From Actinacidiphila paucisporea (GTDB lineage Bacteria; Actinomycetota; Actinomycetes; Streptomycetales; Streptomycetaceae), in contig NZ_FRBI01000010.1 in the NCBI RefSeq assembly GCF_900142575.1, positions 1-64,000 on the forward strand: a stretch of DNA of 64,000 nt. The letters run 5' to 3'. Below are positions 34,125 to 42,622 of this stretch, piece after piece. The notes beneath the pieces were generated by a model. The model saw nothing but the letters and a program-made list of their open reading frames with translations. It was not told the origin of the DNA and searched no databases. Within the stretch, counting starts at the first letter, position 1, and every line of letters begins with the position of its first letter. A program made the position numbers and the translations under genes.

Positions 34125-35099
34125 TCAGGCCAGGCTCGCGAGGACGCGTCGTTCGACGGCGGGGTCGAGGCCGAGGGCGGGCCGGTCGGGGCGCTGCGGG
34201 GGCGGGCCCGGCAGGGACCGGAGCCAGGACCAGGTGTCGGCGACGGTCTCGGTGACGTCACGGCACGTCAGCCCGGCGCGGACGGCCCTGCCGACGTTCG
34301 AGCAGTGCATGGCGTCGTGCATGACCCCCGGCGGCAGCCAGACGGGGAGATCCGTCCACGGCTCGACACCGGCCGAGACGACGGCCTCGGGTTCGGCCCA
34401 GACGAATTCCGCGTCCCCGCCGGTGACGTCCGCGCAGGCGCCGAGCAGCGCCCCCATGGTCGTGTGCCCCGGCGGACTGACCAGGTTGTACGGCCCGCCG
34501 AGGCCCGCGGCCACCGCGTCCAGCGTCCACCCCGCGAGGTCGCGCGCGTCGATGTACTGCAGGGGCAGGTCCCGCGGCCCCGGCGCGAGGACGCGGCCGC
34601 CGCGGGCGACCCGGTGGAGCCACCACGGCAGGCGGCCGACGTCCTCGTACGGCCCGAGGATCAGCCCGGCCCGCACCAGCAGCGCGGCGTCACCGTAGGC
34701 CGCGACCGCGGCCAGCTCGCCGCCGCGCTTGTGCTGGGCGTAGTCCCCGTCGCCGCCTTCGACCACGGGGGCGTCCTCGTCGGCCCCCGCGGGGGCGGGG
34801 TAGGCGTAGACCGACCGGCTGGACACGTACGCGTACCGCCCCACCCGGCCCTGCAAGGCGCGGGCCGACGCCGCAACGGCGCCCGGCGCCGCCGACCAGG
34901 TGTCGACGACGGCGTCCCACTCCCCCGCGGCCAGCTCCGCGAGGTCCCCCTCGCGGTCCCCCAGCCTGACGTGCGCCACGCCCTCGGGCACGCCGCCCCG
35001 CCCCCGGTGGAAGACGGTCACCTCCCATCCGCGCCGCACCGCGTCCTCTGCCACGGCCCGCCCGACAAACCCCGTCCCGCCCAGCATCAGCAATCTCAT
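34125..35099 (-). CDS. NAD-dependent epimerase/dehydratase family protein
   Basis: A 324-residue short-chain dehydrogenase-type enzyme of the extended (epimerase) class. The nucleotide-binding motif GGTGFVG lies at residues 7-13, and the region of YVSSRSVYA near 92 corresponds to the active-site strand. A YxxxK-like pair appears as YAQHKRGGE near 120. The family works on sugar nucleotides or other small molecules, but the substrate is not evident. It is convergent with the DUF3263 gene and divergent from nuoD. Confidence 0.82.
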   Translation of the reverse strand: MRLLMLGGTGFVGRAVAEDAVRRGWEVTVFHRGRGGVPEGVAHVRLGDREGDLAELAAGEWDAVVDTWSAAPGAVAASARALQGRVGRYAYVSSRSVYAYPAPAGADEDAPVVEGGDGDYAQHKRGGELAAVAAYGDAALLVRAGLILGPYEDVGRLPWWLHRVARGGRVLAPGPRDLPLQYIDARDLAGWTLDAVAAGLGGPYNLVSPPGHTTMGALLGACADVTGGDAEFVWAEPEAVVSAGVEPWTDLPVWLPPGVMHDAMHCSNVGRAVRAGLTCRDVTETVADTWSWLRSLPGPPPQRPDRPALGLDPAVERRVLASLA

Positions 35100-35206
35100 C
35101 CCCTCACGATGCCCCCGCCGTGCCGTCCGCAGGCCCCACGGGGCTCATGCCCTCCGCGAACACCGCCCCCCGCGGGCGGGTGGGCGGTTCCTGAGAGGAT
35201 GGGCGT

Positions 35207-36349
35207 ATGACGGAGACCACGATCGGCATCGGCGGCGCGGCCGAGGGCACCGACATGGTGCTGAACATCGGCCCCCAGCACCCCTCCACGCACGGAGTGC
35301 TGCGGCTGCGCCTGGTGCTGGACGGCGAGCGGATCCGGTCCGCGGAGCCGATCATCGGCTACATGCACCGCGGCGCCGAGAAGCTGTTCGAGGCGCGCGA
35401 CTACCGCCAGATCATCATGCTGGCGAACCGCCACGACTGGCTCTCCGCCTTCTCCAACGAACTCGGCGTCGTGCTCGCCGTCGAGCGCATGCTCGGCATG
35501 GAGGTGCCGGAGCGGGCCGTGTGGACGCGGACGCTGCTCGCCGAGCTGAACCGGGTGCTGAACCACCTGATGTTCCTCGGCTCGTATCCGCTGGAGCTGG
35601 GCGGGATCACGCCGATCTTCTACGCCTTCACCGAGCGCGAGGAACTGCAGCAGGTGATGGAGGAGGTCTCCGGCGGGCGGATGCACTACATGTTCAACCG
35701 GGTGGGCGGCCTCAAGGAGGACCTGCCGAACGGCTGGACCGGGCGGGCGCGGGCGACGGTGGCCAGGGTGCGGGCGCAGATGGGGCGTATCGACGACCTC
35801 GTCCTGGGCAACGAGATCTTCCGCGGCAGGACCCGCGGCGTCGGCGTGCTCTCGCAGCGCGACGTGCACGGCTTCGGGGTGAGCGGGCCGATCGCCCGCG
35901 CCTCGGGCGTGGACTTCGACCTGCGCAGGGACGAGCCGTACCTGGCGTACGGGGAGCTGGGCGGCGCCCTGCGGGTGGTGACGCGGACCGAGGGCGACTG
36001 CCTGGCCCGCTTCGAGGTGCTGCTCGAACAGACCCACGTGGCCCTGGACATCGCGGACGCGTGCCTGGACCGGCTGGCGGAGCTGCCGCCGGGGCCGATC
36101 AACCAGCGGCTGCCGAAGGTGCTCAAGGCCCCGGAGGGCCACACCTACGCCTGGACGGAGAATCCGCTCGGCCTGAACGGCTACTACCTGGTCTCGAAGG
36201 GCGAGAAGACCCCGCACCGCCTCAAGCTGCGCTCGGCGTCGTTCAACAACATCCAGGCGCTGACCGTGCTGCTGCCCGGCACCCTGGTGGCGGACATGGT
36301 CGCCATCCTCGGCTCGATGTTCTTCGTCGTCGGCGACGTCGACAAGTAG
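35207..36349 (+). CDS. nuoD: NADH-quinone oxidoreductase subunit D (orphan copy)
   Basis: A 380-residue homolog of the 49 kDa subunit of respiratory complex I, which with NuoB forms the quinone-binding site. The [11 protein letters not shown] motif is near residue 19 and [12 protein letters not shown] near 50; NRHDWLSAF and [12 protein letters not shown] are also typical. No other nuo gene lies within reach, so this is the orphan nuoD-like gene found in several Streptomyces in addition to the nuo operon. Whether it replaces NuoD or serves another complex is not known. GAGAGG precedes ATG 35207. Confidence 0.93.
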   Translation: MTETTIGIGGAAEGTDMVLNIGPQHPSTHGVLRLRLVLDGERIRSAEPIIGYMHRGAEKLFEARDYRQIIMLANRHDWLSAFSNELGVVLAVERMLGMEVPERAVWTRTLLAELNRVLNHLMFLGSYPLELGGITPIFYAFTEREELQQVMEEVSGGRMHYMFNRVGGLKEDLPNGWTGRARATVARVRAQMGRIDDLVLGNEIFRGRTRGVGVLSQRDVHGFGVSGPIARASGVDFDLRRDEPYLAYGELGGALRVVTRTEGDCLARFEVLLEQTHVALDIADACLDRLAELPPGPINQRLPKVLKAPEGHTYAWTENPLGLNGYYLVSKGEKTPHRLKLRSASFNNIQALTVLLPGTLVADMVAILGSMFFVVGDVDK

Positions 36350-36359
36350 GCCGGCGGCT

Positions 36360-36386
36360 CGTCACATCGCCGGTGTCCGGCGCGTC
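36360..36386 (+). promoter_or_regulatory. ECF-type promoter candidate for the sigma factor gene
   Basis: CGTCACA at 36360-36366, a 16-base spacer and CGTC at 36383-36386 resemble the promoter reported for SnoaL-type ECF41 sigma factors (TGTCACA, 16 bases, CGTC), with one mismatch. It lies 36 bases upstream of the sigma factor ATG, so autoregulation is plausible. Confidence 0.4.
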
Positions 36387-36422
36387 AGAGCGACGACGGA
36401 CCGCGACGGAGGAATGTGACCG

Positions 36423-37268
36423 ATGAACGACGAGCTCCTGGCCGAACGATTCCAGTCCAACCGCAGCCACCTGCGCGCGGTGGCCTACCGCATGCTGGGC
36501 TCGGCGACGGAGGCGGACGACGCCGTCCAGGAGGCCTGGCTGCGGCTCAGCCGCTCCGACAGCGGCGAGGTCGCGAACCTCGCCGGGTGGCTCACCACCG
36601 TCGTCGGGCGGGTCTGCCTGGACATGCTGCGCTCCCGCAGGTCCCGGCGCGAGGAGCCGCTCGCGGCCGTACCCGAGCCGGGGGCCGCCGACCCCGAGCA
36701 GGAGGCGATGCTCGCCGACTCGGTCGGCATCGCGCTGCTCGTGGTGCTGGAGACGCTGGACCCGGCGGAGCGGCTGGCCTTCGTGCTGCACGACATGTTC
36801 GCGGTGCCCTTCGACGACATCGCGCCGATCGTGGACCGTACGCCGACCGCCGCGCGGCAGCTGGCCAGTCGCGCGCGGCGCCGCGTGCAGGGCGCGCCCG
36901 TCGCCGCGGAACCGGATCTCGCCCTCCAGCGGCAGGTCGTCAGCGCCTTCCTCACCGCCTCGCGGGAAGGGGACTTCGAGGCGCTGGTCGCCGTCCTCGA
37001 CCCCGACGCGGTCGTCCGCACGGACGCGGCCGGGGTGCCGGTGACGCGGGGGGCGACCGCAGTCGCGCGCAATGCCGCCACGTTCGCGACGTCCGCCGTC
37101 GAGGCCTACCTGGCCCTCGTCGACGGCGCCGTCGGCATCGTCGCGGAGGCCGGCACGCCCGCGCACCGCGTCCTGGTCTTCACGATCGCCGCGGGACGCG
37201 TCCGCACGGTCGACATCCTCACCTCACCCGCGGCCCTCTCCACCCTGGCGGTGGAACGCCTCCCCTAG
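36423..37268 (+). CDS. sigJ: ECF sigma factor with SnoaL-like C-terminal domain (SigJ/ECF41-ECF56 type)
   Basis: A 281-residue extracytoplasmic-function sigma factor. Region 2 (HLRAVAYRMLGSATEADDAV, then EAWLRL) covers about residues 15-80, and region 4 (TLDPAERLAFVLHDMFAVPF, then APIVDRTPTAARQLASRA) about 110-165. A C-terminal NTF2/SnoaL-like domain of about 110 residues follows. In this class the C-terminal domain controls activity instead of a separate anti-sigma factor. It follows nuoD by 73 bases and has GGAGGA before ATG 36423. The carboxymuconolactone decarboxylase partner often seen with ECF41 is absent here. Confidence 0.9.
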   Translation: MNDELLAERFQSNRSHLRAVAYRMLGSATEADDAVQEAWLRLSRSDSGEVANLAGWLTTVVGRVCLDMLRSRRSRREEPLAAVPEPGAADPEQEAMLADSVGIALLVVLETLDPAERLAFVLHDMFAVPFDDIAPIVDRTPTAARQLASRARRRVQGAPVAAEPDLALQRQVVSAFLTASREGDFEALVAVLDPDAVVRTDAAGVPVTRGATAVARNAATFATSAVEAYLALVDGAVGIVAEAGTPAHRVLVFTIAAGRVRTVDILTSPAALSTLAVERLP

Positions 37269-37298
37269 GGCTCGGGATCGCGCGCCGGGCGGACGGGC

Positions 37299-38258
37299 TC
37301 AGGCCTGGGCGCGCAGGCCCGTCATGTCCAGCTGCTCGGTGTCGTCGTGGGCCGTGAGGTCGATGACCTCGGACGCGTCCTCGGCCTGGGTGTGCTCGGG
37401 CGACTCCGCCGGCGGGACGTCGGAGGCGGGAGCCGGCGGCAGGGCCTTCTGCGTGCCGAAGAAGTCGAAGCCGCCGATCGCCCGGTTCGAGGAACCGCCG
37501 GGGCCCTGCGGGGTGGACGGCTGGGCGTAGGGCAGGACGGCCGCGGCCACCGCGGGGACGAGGCGGTGCTCCCGCACCGGCAGCCCCGCACGGGAGGTGG
37601 CGCGGGCGTGGGACTCCGCGGTGTGGCGCCCGGCGGGCTCCTCCTCGGGGGCCGCGGCCTCGCGGCGGCGGGCCGCGTCGACGGTGGCGGCCGCCTGCTG
37701 CTTCGCCGCGTTGCGGGACAGCTCGCGCAGTGCCTGCTCGGCTTTGAGGAAGGCGGCGGGGCCGACCGCGGAGGTGCCGGCGGTGAGGGCGAACTGCTGG
37801 GGGGCGTCGCCCACCCGCAGCTGGCGGTTCTTCTCCAGGGCCCGTGCCCGCTCGGCCTCGGCGGTGGCGTAGCGCCGCAGCAGGTCGGCGTGCTCGGTGC
37901 GGAGCCTGGCCAGTTCCGAGCGCTTGGCGCGGAGCTTCTTCTCCAGCCGGCCGCGGATCTCCCGCGACTCCTCGAGGTCGGTCTCCAGCTCGGCGACCCG
38001 CTCGTCGGTGCGCCATTCCTCGCGGACCCGGGCGGCTTCGAGTTCGGCCACCTCGCGGCCGGCGGAGCGGTCCCAGTTGCGGGCGAGTGCCGCGCCGGCT
38101 ATCGCGGTGAGCGCGGTCGCCGCCGTGAGAATCCGTATCACGCCCGTATCCGCGACCGTCAGTGATGCGGCGGCGAGCACCGCGGCGCAGCCGACGACGG
38201 TCAGCGGTGGCAGCAAGCGGTGCAGTGGCTGGGAATGGCGGTGACGTCCACGGGGCAT
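37299..38258 (-). CDS. Membrane protein with two N-terminal spans and a long coiled coil
   Basis: A 319-residue protein beginning MPRGRHRHSQPLHRLLPPL. Two adjacent hydrophobic segments lie near residues 19-60 (VVGCAAVLAAASLTVADTG, then IRILTAATALTAIAGAAL), then a charged heptad-rich helix from about 70 to 145 (AELETDLEESREIRGRLEKK), then disordered Ala/Pro/Glu-rich sequence. A conserved-looking motif RAIGGFDFFG sits near 265. It resembles secreted or membrane proteins conserved in Streptomyces but of unknown role. It could be a cell-envelope scaffold. ATG 38258 is favoured over the longer frame by homolog-like start and membrane topology. Confidence 0.75.
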   Translation of the reverse strand: MPRGRHRHSQPLHRLLPPLTVVGCAAVLAAASLTVADTGVIRILTAATALTAIAGAALARNWDRSAGREVAELEAARVREEWRTDERVAELETDLEESREIRGRLEKKLRAKRSELARLRTEHADLLRRYATAEAERARALEKNRQLRVGDAPQQFALTAGTSAVGPAAFLKAEQALRELSRNAAKQQAAATVDAARRREAAAPEEEPAGRHTAESHARATSRAGLPVREHRLVPAVAAAVLPYAQPSTPQGPGGSSNRAIGGFDFFGTQKALPPAPASDVPPAESPEHTQAEDASEVIDLTAHDDTEQLDMTGLRAQA

Positions 38259-38601
38259 GGCCAGAAATTTAGCGTGCGCGGCGCGCCCGTGGGGCAGCGG
38301 GTCACACTTTTTCTGTCCGATTCCGGTAACTAATGGCGGACGAATACGGCGGGCATTCACCATGGCCCGTTGTGTCCGTTTTGCACCACGGGGAATGGCC
38401 GGTCGGGGCATTCGCCACCGGCCGCCAATTCGATCTTGGAGTGGGCCGCGCCAAGATCGGAAAGGTGATCGGGAACTCCGGATGCGCCGCGGCGAATTCG
38501 GGTAGGGCCTGCCCTAAGCCGTCGGTCCGGCCCTTCTCCGGTGCGGGTTCGTGACGCTCGGGGAAACCGGCATCGACCGGCACCCCCCGGCTGACCCGGT
38601 G
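38259..38601 (-). other. 343-base gene-poor gap
   Basis: The gap separates the coiled-coil gene from the rhodanese gene, both on the minus strand. A 93-codon minus-strand frame (38302-38583) exists but its composition is not gene-like, so I do not call it. The right part near 38340 is AT-rich (CACTTTTTCTGTCCGATTCC), probably the promoter of the coiled-coil gene. I see no convincing terminator. Confidence 0.5.
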
Positions 38602-39021
38602 TCACCCGATCGGGGGTGTCGGCCGCGTCGGTATGCCGTCCGGCGGGGTGACCGGCAGCCCCGCCGCCCGCCAGGCCTGGAAGCCGCCGGCCAGGTCCGT
38701 GGCACCGGTCAGGCCCAGGGCGTGCAGCGACACCGCGGCGAGGGTGGAGGCGTAGCCCTCGTTGCAGATCACCACCACCGGCAGGTCGTACGACTCCACG
38801 TCCGCCAGCCGGTGCGTCCCCGACGGGTCGAGCCGCCACTCCAGCTCGTTGCGCTCGACGATCGCCGCGCCCGGGATCGTGCCGTCGCGGTCGCGCAGGG
38901 CCGCGTAGCGGATGTCGACCAGCAGCGCGCCCTGACGGGCCGCCCCGGCCGCCTGCGCGGGGTCGAGGCGGCGGTACGTCGTACGCAGCGCGGCCAGGTG
39001 CTCGTCGATCGAGCGGGCCAT
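38602..39021 (-). CDS. Rhodanese-domain sulfurtransferase
   Basis: A 139-residue single-domain rhodanese. The active-site cysteine lies in VVICNEGYAS near residue 84, a CNEGYAS loop of six residues after the cysteine, and the fold is marked by GALLVDIRY and GGFQAWRAAGLPV. The ATG at 39021 overlaps the TGA of the upstream cysteine dioxygenase gene (ATGA) and has GAGGAG upstream. Coupling with a thiol dioxygenase suggests that sulfur from cysteine or a persulfide is handled by both. The acceptor is not known. Confidence 0.9.
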   Translation of the reverse strand: MARSIDEHLAALRTTYRRLDPAQAAGAARQGALLVDIRYAALRDRDGTIPGAAIVERNELEWRLDPSGTHRLADVESYDLPVVVICNEGYASTLAAVSLHALGLTGATDLAGGFQAWRAAGLPVTPPDGIPTRPTPPIG

Positions 39022-39524
39022 CACCACTCCTCGGGGCGCTCGACCAGCTCAAGGCGGAAGGTGCTGCCCTTGCGGCTGTAGCGGCGGATCAGCGGCAGCG
39101 GCGGGTAGTAGGCGTGCACGGACACGGCGTGCGTGGTCTGCGAGCGGTTCTCGACCTGGTGCACGTGGTGCCGGCCGAACGCCCGCCCCTGGCCCTCCGG
39201 CAGCACCCGGTCGCGGTCCAGGCCCTCGGCCAGCTCCAGCGAGCGCCAGCCCTCCGAGGGCAGCGGCACGGCGAGCGACTGCTCGGTCAGCTCACCGGCG
39301 GCGGTCACGAACACCCCGTAGGAGCCGCCGTGGTCGTGCCAGCCGGTCTCGGCGCCGGGCGGCCACCCGATGAGCCACGCCTCGGCCCCGCCGGGGCCTT
39401 CCAGCCGCACCCAGGTGCGGCCCTCGGGGTCGAGCGGGAGGTCGCGCACCAGCGCGGTGTCGGCGGCGGTGCGGCGGGCGAAGTCCAGCAGTTCTGTCGC
39501 GCTGGGCGCGGTGATCGTACGCAA
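39021..39524 (-). CDS. Cysteine dioxygenase-like thiol dioxygenase (cupin)
   Basis: A 167-residue cupin. The iron-binding histidines are visible as TGWHDHGGSYG near residue 62 and VSVHAYYPPLPLIRRY near 134, the pattern of bacterial cysteine or mercaptopropionate dioxygenases. It would oxidise a thiol to a sulfinate using one iron. The start is taken as TTG 39524 with GGTGG upstream; few alternatives exist. The rhodanese gene overlaps its stop, so this is a two-gene sulfur module. Confidence 0.85.
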   Translation of the reverse strand: MRTITAPSATELLDFARRTAADTALVRDLPLDPEGRTWVRLEGPGGAEAWLIGWPPGAETGWHDHGGSYGVFVTAAGELTEQSLAVPLPSEGWRSLELAEGLDRDRVLPEGQGRAFGRHHVHQVENRSQTTHAVSVHAYYPPLPLIRRYSRKGSTFRLELVERPEEW

Positions 39525-39724
39525 GGGTTACCACCCTGGGAAGAAGTGAACGGCGGGCCGGGGGCGCGCGTCAGCGCGCGGCCGTACACACGCAGCCCGC
39601 GTACCGGAGCAGGTCCAGATGGACCCTCCGGTGCAGCCGGGGCGCGATCACGTTCACGCTCCGAGCGAACCACGACCTTCCCTCGCGGGTCAACTCACCG
39701 CACCCACTCGGCCCCGCGCCGGCC

Positions 39725-40222
39725 CTAGCGGTGGTGGGAGTGGGCGTGGACGCCGGGCGGGGAGTCCTCGTCGTCGGGGAGCTTGCAGATCCGCTCCAGG
39801 AATACGGCCGCCGCCACCACGGCGATCCCGGCGAGGAAGGCCAGTCCGGCGTAGACGGCCTGGCTGCGGCGGGGGTCCATGTCGAGCTTGTACATGATCA
39901 GGTACAGGCACGCGCCGCCGTACATGCCCGCGACGAGGGCCGCGACCAGGGCGCTGGCCTGGGCGAAGACGACGGCTCGGGCGGCGGCCAGCGGGTCGAC
40001 GCCCTTGGCGCCGGGGCGCCGCTCGCGCTGGGCGCGCAGCCGGGAGCGCAGCGACAGGGCCGTCGCGAAGAGGGCCACGGCGATCAGGACCAGGACGATC
40101 GGCGCGGCCACCGGGACGCCGGGCAGGGTGCCGACCGTGTCCCACAGGCGAGCGGCGGACCAGGCGATCACCACCGCGATCGCGAAGAGCCCCGCCAGCG
40201 TCCTGATCCGCAGTGTCCTCAC
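39725..40222 (-). CDS. DUF3180 family membrane protein
   Basis: A 165-residue membrane protein with four hydrophobic segments (near residues 10-27, 40-57, 84-105 and 118-140) and a basic loop ERRPGAKGVDPLAAARAVVF, typical of DUF3180. Its role is unknown, and it is conserved beside folate genes in actinobacteria. GTG 40222 (VRTLRIRTL) is the likely start. It follows folK by 55 bases on the same strand, as the last gene of the folate cluster. Confidence 0.88.
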   Translation of the reverse strand: MRTLRIRTLAGLFAIAVVIAWSAARLWDTVGTLPGVPVAAPIVLVLIAVALFATALSLRSRLRAQRERRPGAKGVDPLAAARAVVFAQASALVAALVAGMYGGACLYLIMYKLDMDPRRSQAVYAGLAFLAGIAVVAAAVFLERICKLPDDEDSPPGVHAHSHHR

Positions 40223-40277
40223 CGAGTGCCCGCCTCCACGTCGTTCAAGCGTTGTCGCTGTCTACCGGTCGCAACGA

Positions 40278-40889
40278 TTACTCGGGCAGCCGTAGTTCCA
40301 GGTCCTCACGGCGCTGGACGCCCTGCCGGCCGAGGGCCGCGAGCAGTTCCGCGACCGGGCCGCGGCCGGGGACGACGGCGGCCGGGTCGATGTCGTGCCA
40401 CGGTACGAGCACGAAGGCGCGCTCGTGGGCGCGGGGGTGGGGCAGCGTGAGGACCGGGTCGTCGGAGACGATGTTCTGGTACGAGACGATGTCGACGTCG
40501 ATGGTGCGCGGGCCCCAGCGCTCGGCCCGCACCCGCAGGTAGGCCTCCTCGATGGCGTGCGCGCGCTCCAGCAGCGAGACGGGCGGCAGGGTGGTGCGGA
40601 GCAGGACGACCGCGTTGAAGTAGCCGGGCTGGGTGCCGGGCTCGACTCCCCACGGCTCGGTCTCGTACACCGGCGAGACGGCCTTCACCCGGATGCCGGG
40701 GGTGTCCTCCAGCGCGTCCACGGCGCCCTGCAGGGTCTCCAGGCGGTTGCCGAGGTTGCCGCCGAGGGCGACGACGGCGGTCCGGGGATTCTGCAGCGTG
40801 CTGTCGGCCGCGTCGACCGCGGCGACGACGGACGCGGGGACGGGCTGCACGGTCGGGTCCGGGGACTGCTCCGGCCAGTCGGCGGTCAC
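40278..40889 (-). CDS. folK: 2-amino-4-hydroxy-6-hydroxymethyldihydropteridine pyrophosphokinase
   Basis: A 203-residue FolK that transfers pyrophosphate to the pterin in folate synthesis. The family motif ALGGNLGNRLETL is near residue 42, then AVSPVYETEPWG near 78, and the ATP-binding RWGPRTIDVDIVSYQN near 130. An N-terminal extension of about 30 residues precedes the core. GTG 40889 overlaps the stop of folB (GTGA), so folB and folK are coupled. Confidence 0.95.
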   Translation of the reverse strand: MTADWPEQSPDPTVQPVPASVVAAVDAADSTLQNPRTAVVALGGNLGNRLETLQGAVDALEDTPGIRVKAVSPVYETEPWGVEPGTQPGYFNAVVLLRTTLPPVSLLERAHAIEEAYLRVRAERWGPRTIDVDIVSYQNIVSDDPVLTLPHPRAHERAFVLVPWHDIDPAAVVPGRGPVAELLAALGRQGVQRREDLELRLPE

Positions 40890-41245
40890 GGGCGCCTCCG
40901 GGTGATGGTCACGGTCACGTCGTCGAAGGGCACGGTGATGGGAGCGTCGGGCTTGTGCACGGTCACCTCGACCTCCCGCACCGCCTCGTGCCCCAGGCAC
41001 GTGTCGGCGATGCGCTGGGCAAGGGTCTCGATGAGGTCGACGGGCTCGCCGGCGACGACGGCCGCGACCTCTTCGGCGACCACACCGTAGTGCACGGTCC
41101 TGTCGAGGTCGTCACCGGCCGCCGCGGGGGCGGTGTCCAGGCCCATCACCAGGTCGATCACGAAGACCTGGCCGTTCTCCCGCTCGTGCTGGAAGACCCC
41201 GTGGTTTCCGTGCACCTTCAGGCCGTGCAGGGCGACTCGGTCCAC
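40886..41245 (-). CDS. folB: Dihydroneopterin aldolase
   Basis: A 119-residue FolB that cleaves dihydroneopterin. The opening VALHGLKVHGNHGVFQHERE carries the pterin-binding motif, and DLIETLAQRIADTCL near 75 holds the conserved glutamate region. The GTG at 41245 is well spaced from GAGGAG; a GTG at 41251 is too close to it. Length matches the family exactly. Its stop overlaps folK. Confidence 0.95.
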   Translation of the reverse strand: MDRVALHGLKVHGNHGVFQHERENGQVFVIDLVMGLDTAPAAAGDDLDRTVHYGVVAEEVAAVVAGEPVDLIETLAQRIADTCLGHEAVREVEVTVHKPDAPITVPFDDVTVTITRRRP

Positions 41246-41247
41246 CG

Positions 41248-41715
41248 TCACTCCTCGTGTTCTGCTTCTGCGGTCTCGTCGTCGTCCTCGGCCAGCACGG
41301 GCGAGCCGTGGTGCACCCACAGCCGCCAGCCGTCGGCGGTGCGGCGGAAGACGTTGGTGGCCACCACCAGGCCGCCGACCAGGGAGCCGGCGGAGCCGTC
41401 GTCCTCGGCGGGGCCGCCGGTGAGGATGTTCTCGGTGCAGGTGACGACGGCGGCGTCGCCGTCGACGCCGACCTCGACGTCGGTGAGGAAGAACTGGATG
41501 TAGTCGGTGTTGGCCATGATCAGCGCGAAGGAGCGCATCACCTCGCCGCGCCCGCGCAGCACCGGCCAGCCGGGGTGGACCACGGCCACGGACTCTGCGA
41601 GCGGGCCGTCCAGGACGACCGACTCCAGCGCGTCGAGGTCGGAATTCTCCACGGCGTCGTAGAAGGCCTGGTTGGCGCGCTCGACGGCGCGCGCCTCGGC
41701 CGTCCGCGGCGTCAC
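41248..41715 (-). CDS. NTF2/SnoaL-like protein between folP and folB
   Basis: A 155-residue protein with an NTF2-like fold pattern: ANQAFYDAVENSDLDALESV, then WPVLRGRGEVMRSFALIM, then GDAAVVTCTENI and GWRLWVHHGSPVL, ending in an acidic tail. It lies exactly between folP and folB; its GTG overlaps the folP stop and its stop abuts the folB start. The same order is kept in Streptomyces to my recollection. Such proteins have varied roles, so an uncharacterised folate step or an association with the pathway enzymes is possible, but no catalytic residues prove it. Confidence 0.8.
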   Translation of the reverse strand: MTPRTAEARAVERANQAFYDAVENSDLDALESVVLDGPLAESVAVVHPGWPVLRGRGEVMRSFALIMANTDYIQFFLTDVEVGVDGDAAVVTCTENILTGGPAEDDGSAGSLVGGLVVATNVFRRTADGWRLWVHHGSPVLAEDDDETAEAEHEE

Positions 41716-42599
41716 GCGCCCTCCCCGGCCGGGTGCTGCTGCGCGGCCGTCTCGATGGCGCGCGCGACCCGCACGGCGTCGGCGCTGGCGTGCACCTCGT
41801 GCACCCGGACCGCCCAGGCGCCCTCGCGGGCGGCGATCGCGGTGACCGCGGCGGTGGCCGCGTCCCGTTCGCGGGCCGGCGGCGGGTCGCCGGCGGCGCC
41901 GGCCAGGACGCGGCCGAGGAAGCGCTTGCGGGAGGCGGCCACCAGCAGCGGGCGGCCGAGCGCGCGCAGGGCGCGCAGGTGGGCGAGCAGGACCAGGTCG
42001 TGGCCGGCCTCCTTGGCGAAGCCCAGGCCCGGGTCGAGGACGATACGGTCCGGGTCGACGCCGCCGGCGACCGCCCGGTCCAGGCTGGTGCGCAGCTCGC
42101 GGACGACCTCGGCGAGCACGTCGTCGTAGACGGCGCGGTTGTTCATGTCGATGCTCTGGCCGCGCCAGTGCATCACCACGAAGGGCACGCCGGCCGCGGC
42201 GACCACCGGGACCATCGCCGGGTCGGCCAGACCGCCGCTGACGTCGTTGACGAGCCGGGCGCCGGCGGCGACGGCCCGCTCGGCGACGGCGGCCCGCATC
42301 GTGTCGACGCTGACCAGCGCGCCGGCCGCCGCCAGTTCGCGGACCACGGGCAGCACCCGGCGCAGCTCCTCGGCCTCGTCGACCCTGGCGGCCCCCGGCC
42401 GGGTGGACTCGCCGCCGACGTCGACCAGGTCGGCGCCCTGCGCGACCAGGTCGAGGCCGTGCTTGACGGCGACGTCCGGATCGAACCACCGCCCCCCGTC
42501 GGAGAACGAGTCCGGCGTGACGTTCACCACGCCCATGACCGCGCAGCGGTCCCACTGCGGCAGTCCGACGGGTCCGGCCGGACCCTGCTGGGTACTCAT
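41712..42599 (-). CDS. folP: Dihydropteroate synthase
   Basis: A 295-residue DHPS, the sulfonamide target, joining the activated pterin to p-aminobenzoate. The motifs MGVVNVTPDSFSDGG near residue 22 and LVDVGGESTRPGA near 60 are diagnostic, with VSVDTMRAAVAERA, RLVNDVSGG and DPGLGFAKEAGHD following. The ATG at 42599 begins MSTQQGP. Its stop overlaps the next gene (GTGA). It starts 23 bases downstream of the MprF-like gene. Confidence 0.95.
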   Translation of the reverse strand: MSTQQGPAGPVGLPQWDRCAVMGVVNVTPDSFSDGGRWFDPDVAVKHGLDLVAQGADLVDVGGESTRPGAARVDEAEELRRVLPVVRELAAAGALVSVDTMRAAVAERAVAAGARLVNDVSGGLADPAMVPVVAAAGVPFVVMHWRGQSIDMNNRAVYDDVLAEVVRELRTSLDRAVAGGVDPDRIVLDPGLGFAKEAGHDLVLLAHLRALRALGRPLLVAASRKRFLGRVLAGAAGDPPPARERDAATAAVTAIAAREGAWAVRVHEVHASADAVRVARAIETAAQQHPAGEGA

Positions 42600-42622
42600 G
42601 CGCCCAGCGTAGGCGGTACGGG

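Noticed and set aside
38302..38583. 93-codon minus-strand frame between the coiled-coil and rhodanese genes
   Set aside because: No ribosome binding site, ordered motif or family resemblance; codon choice is not gene-like.
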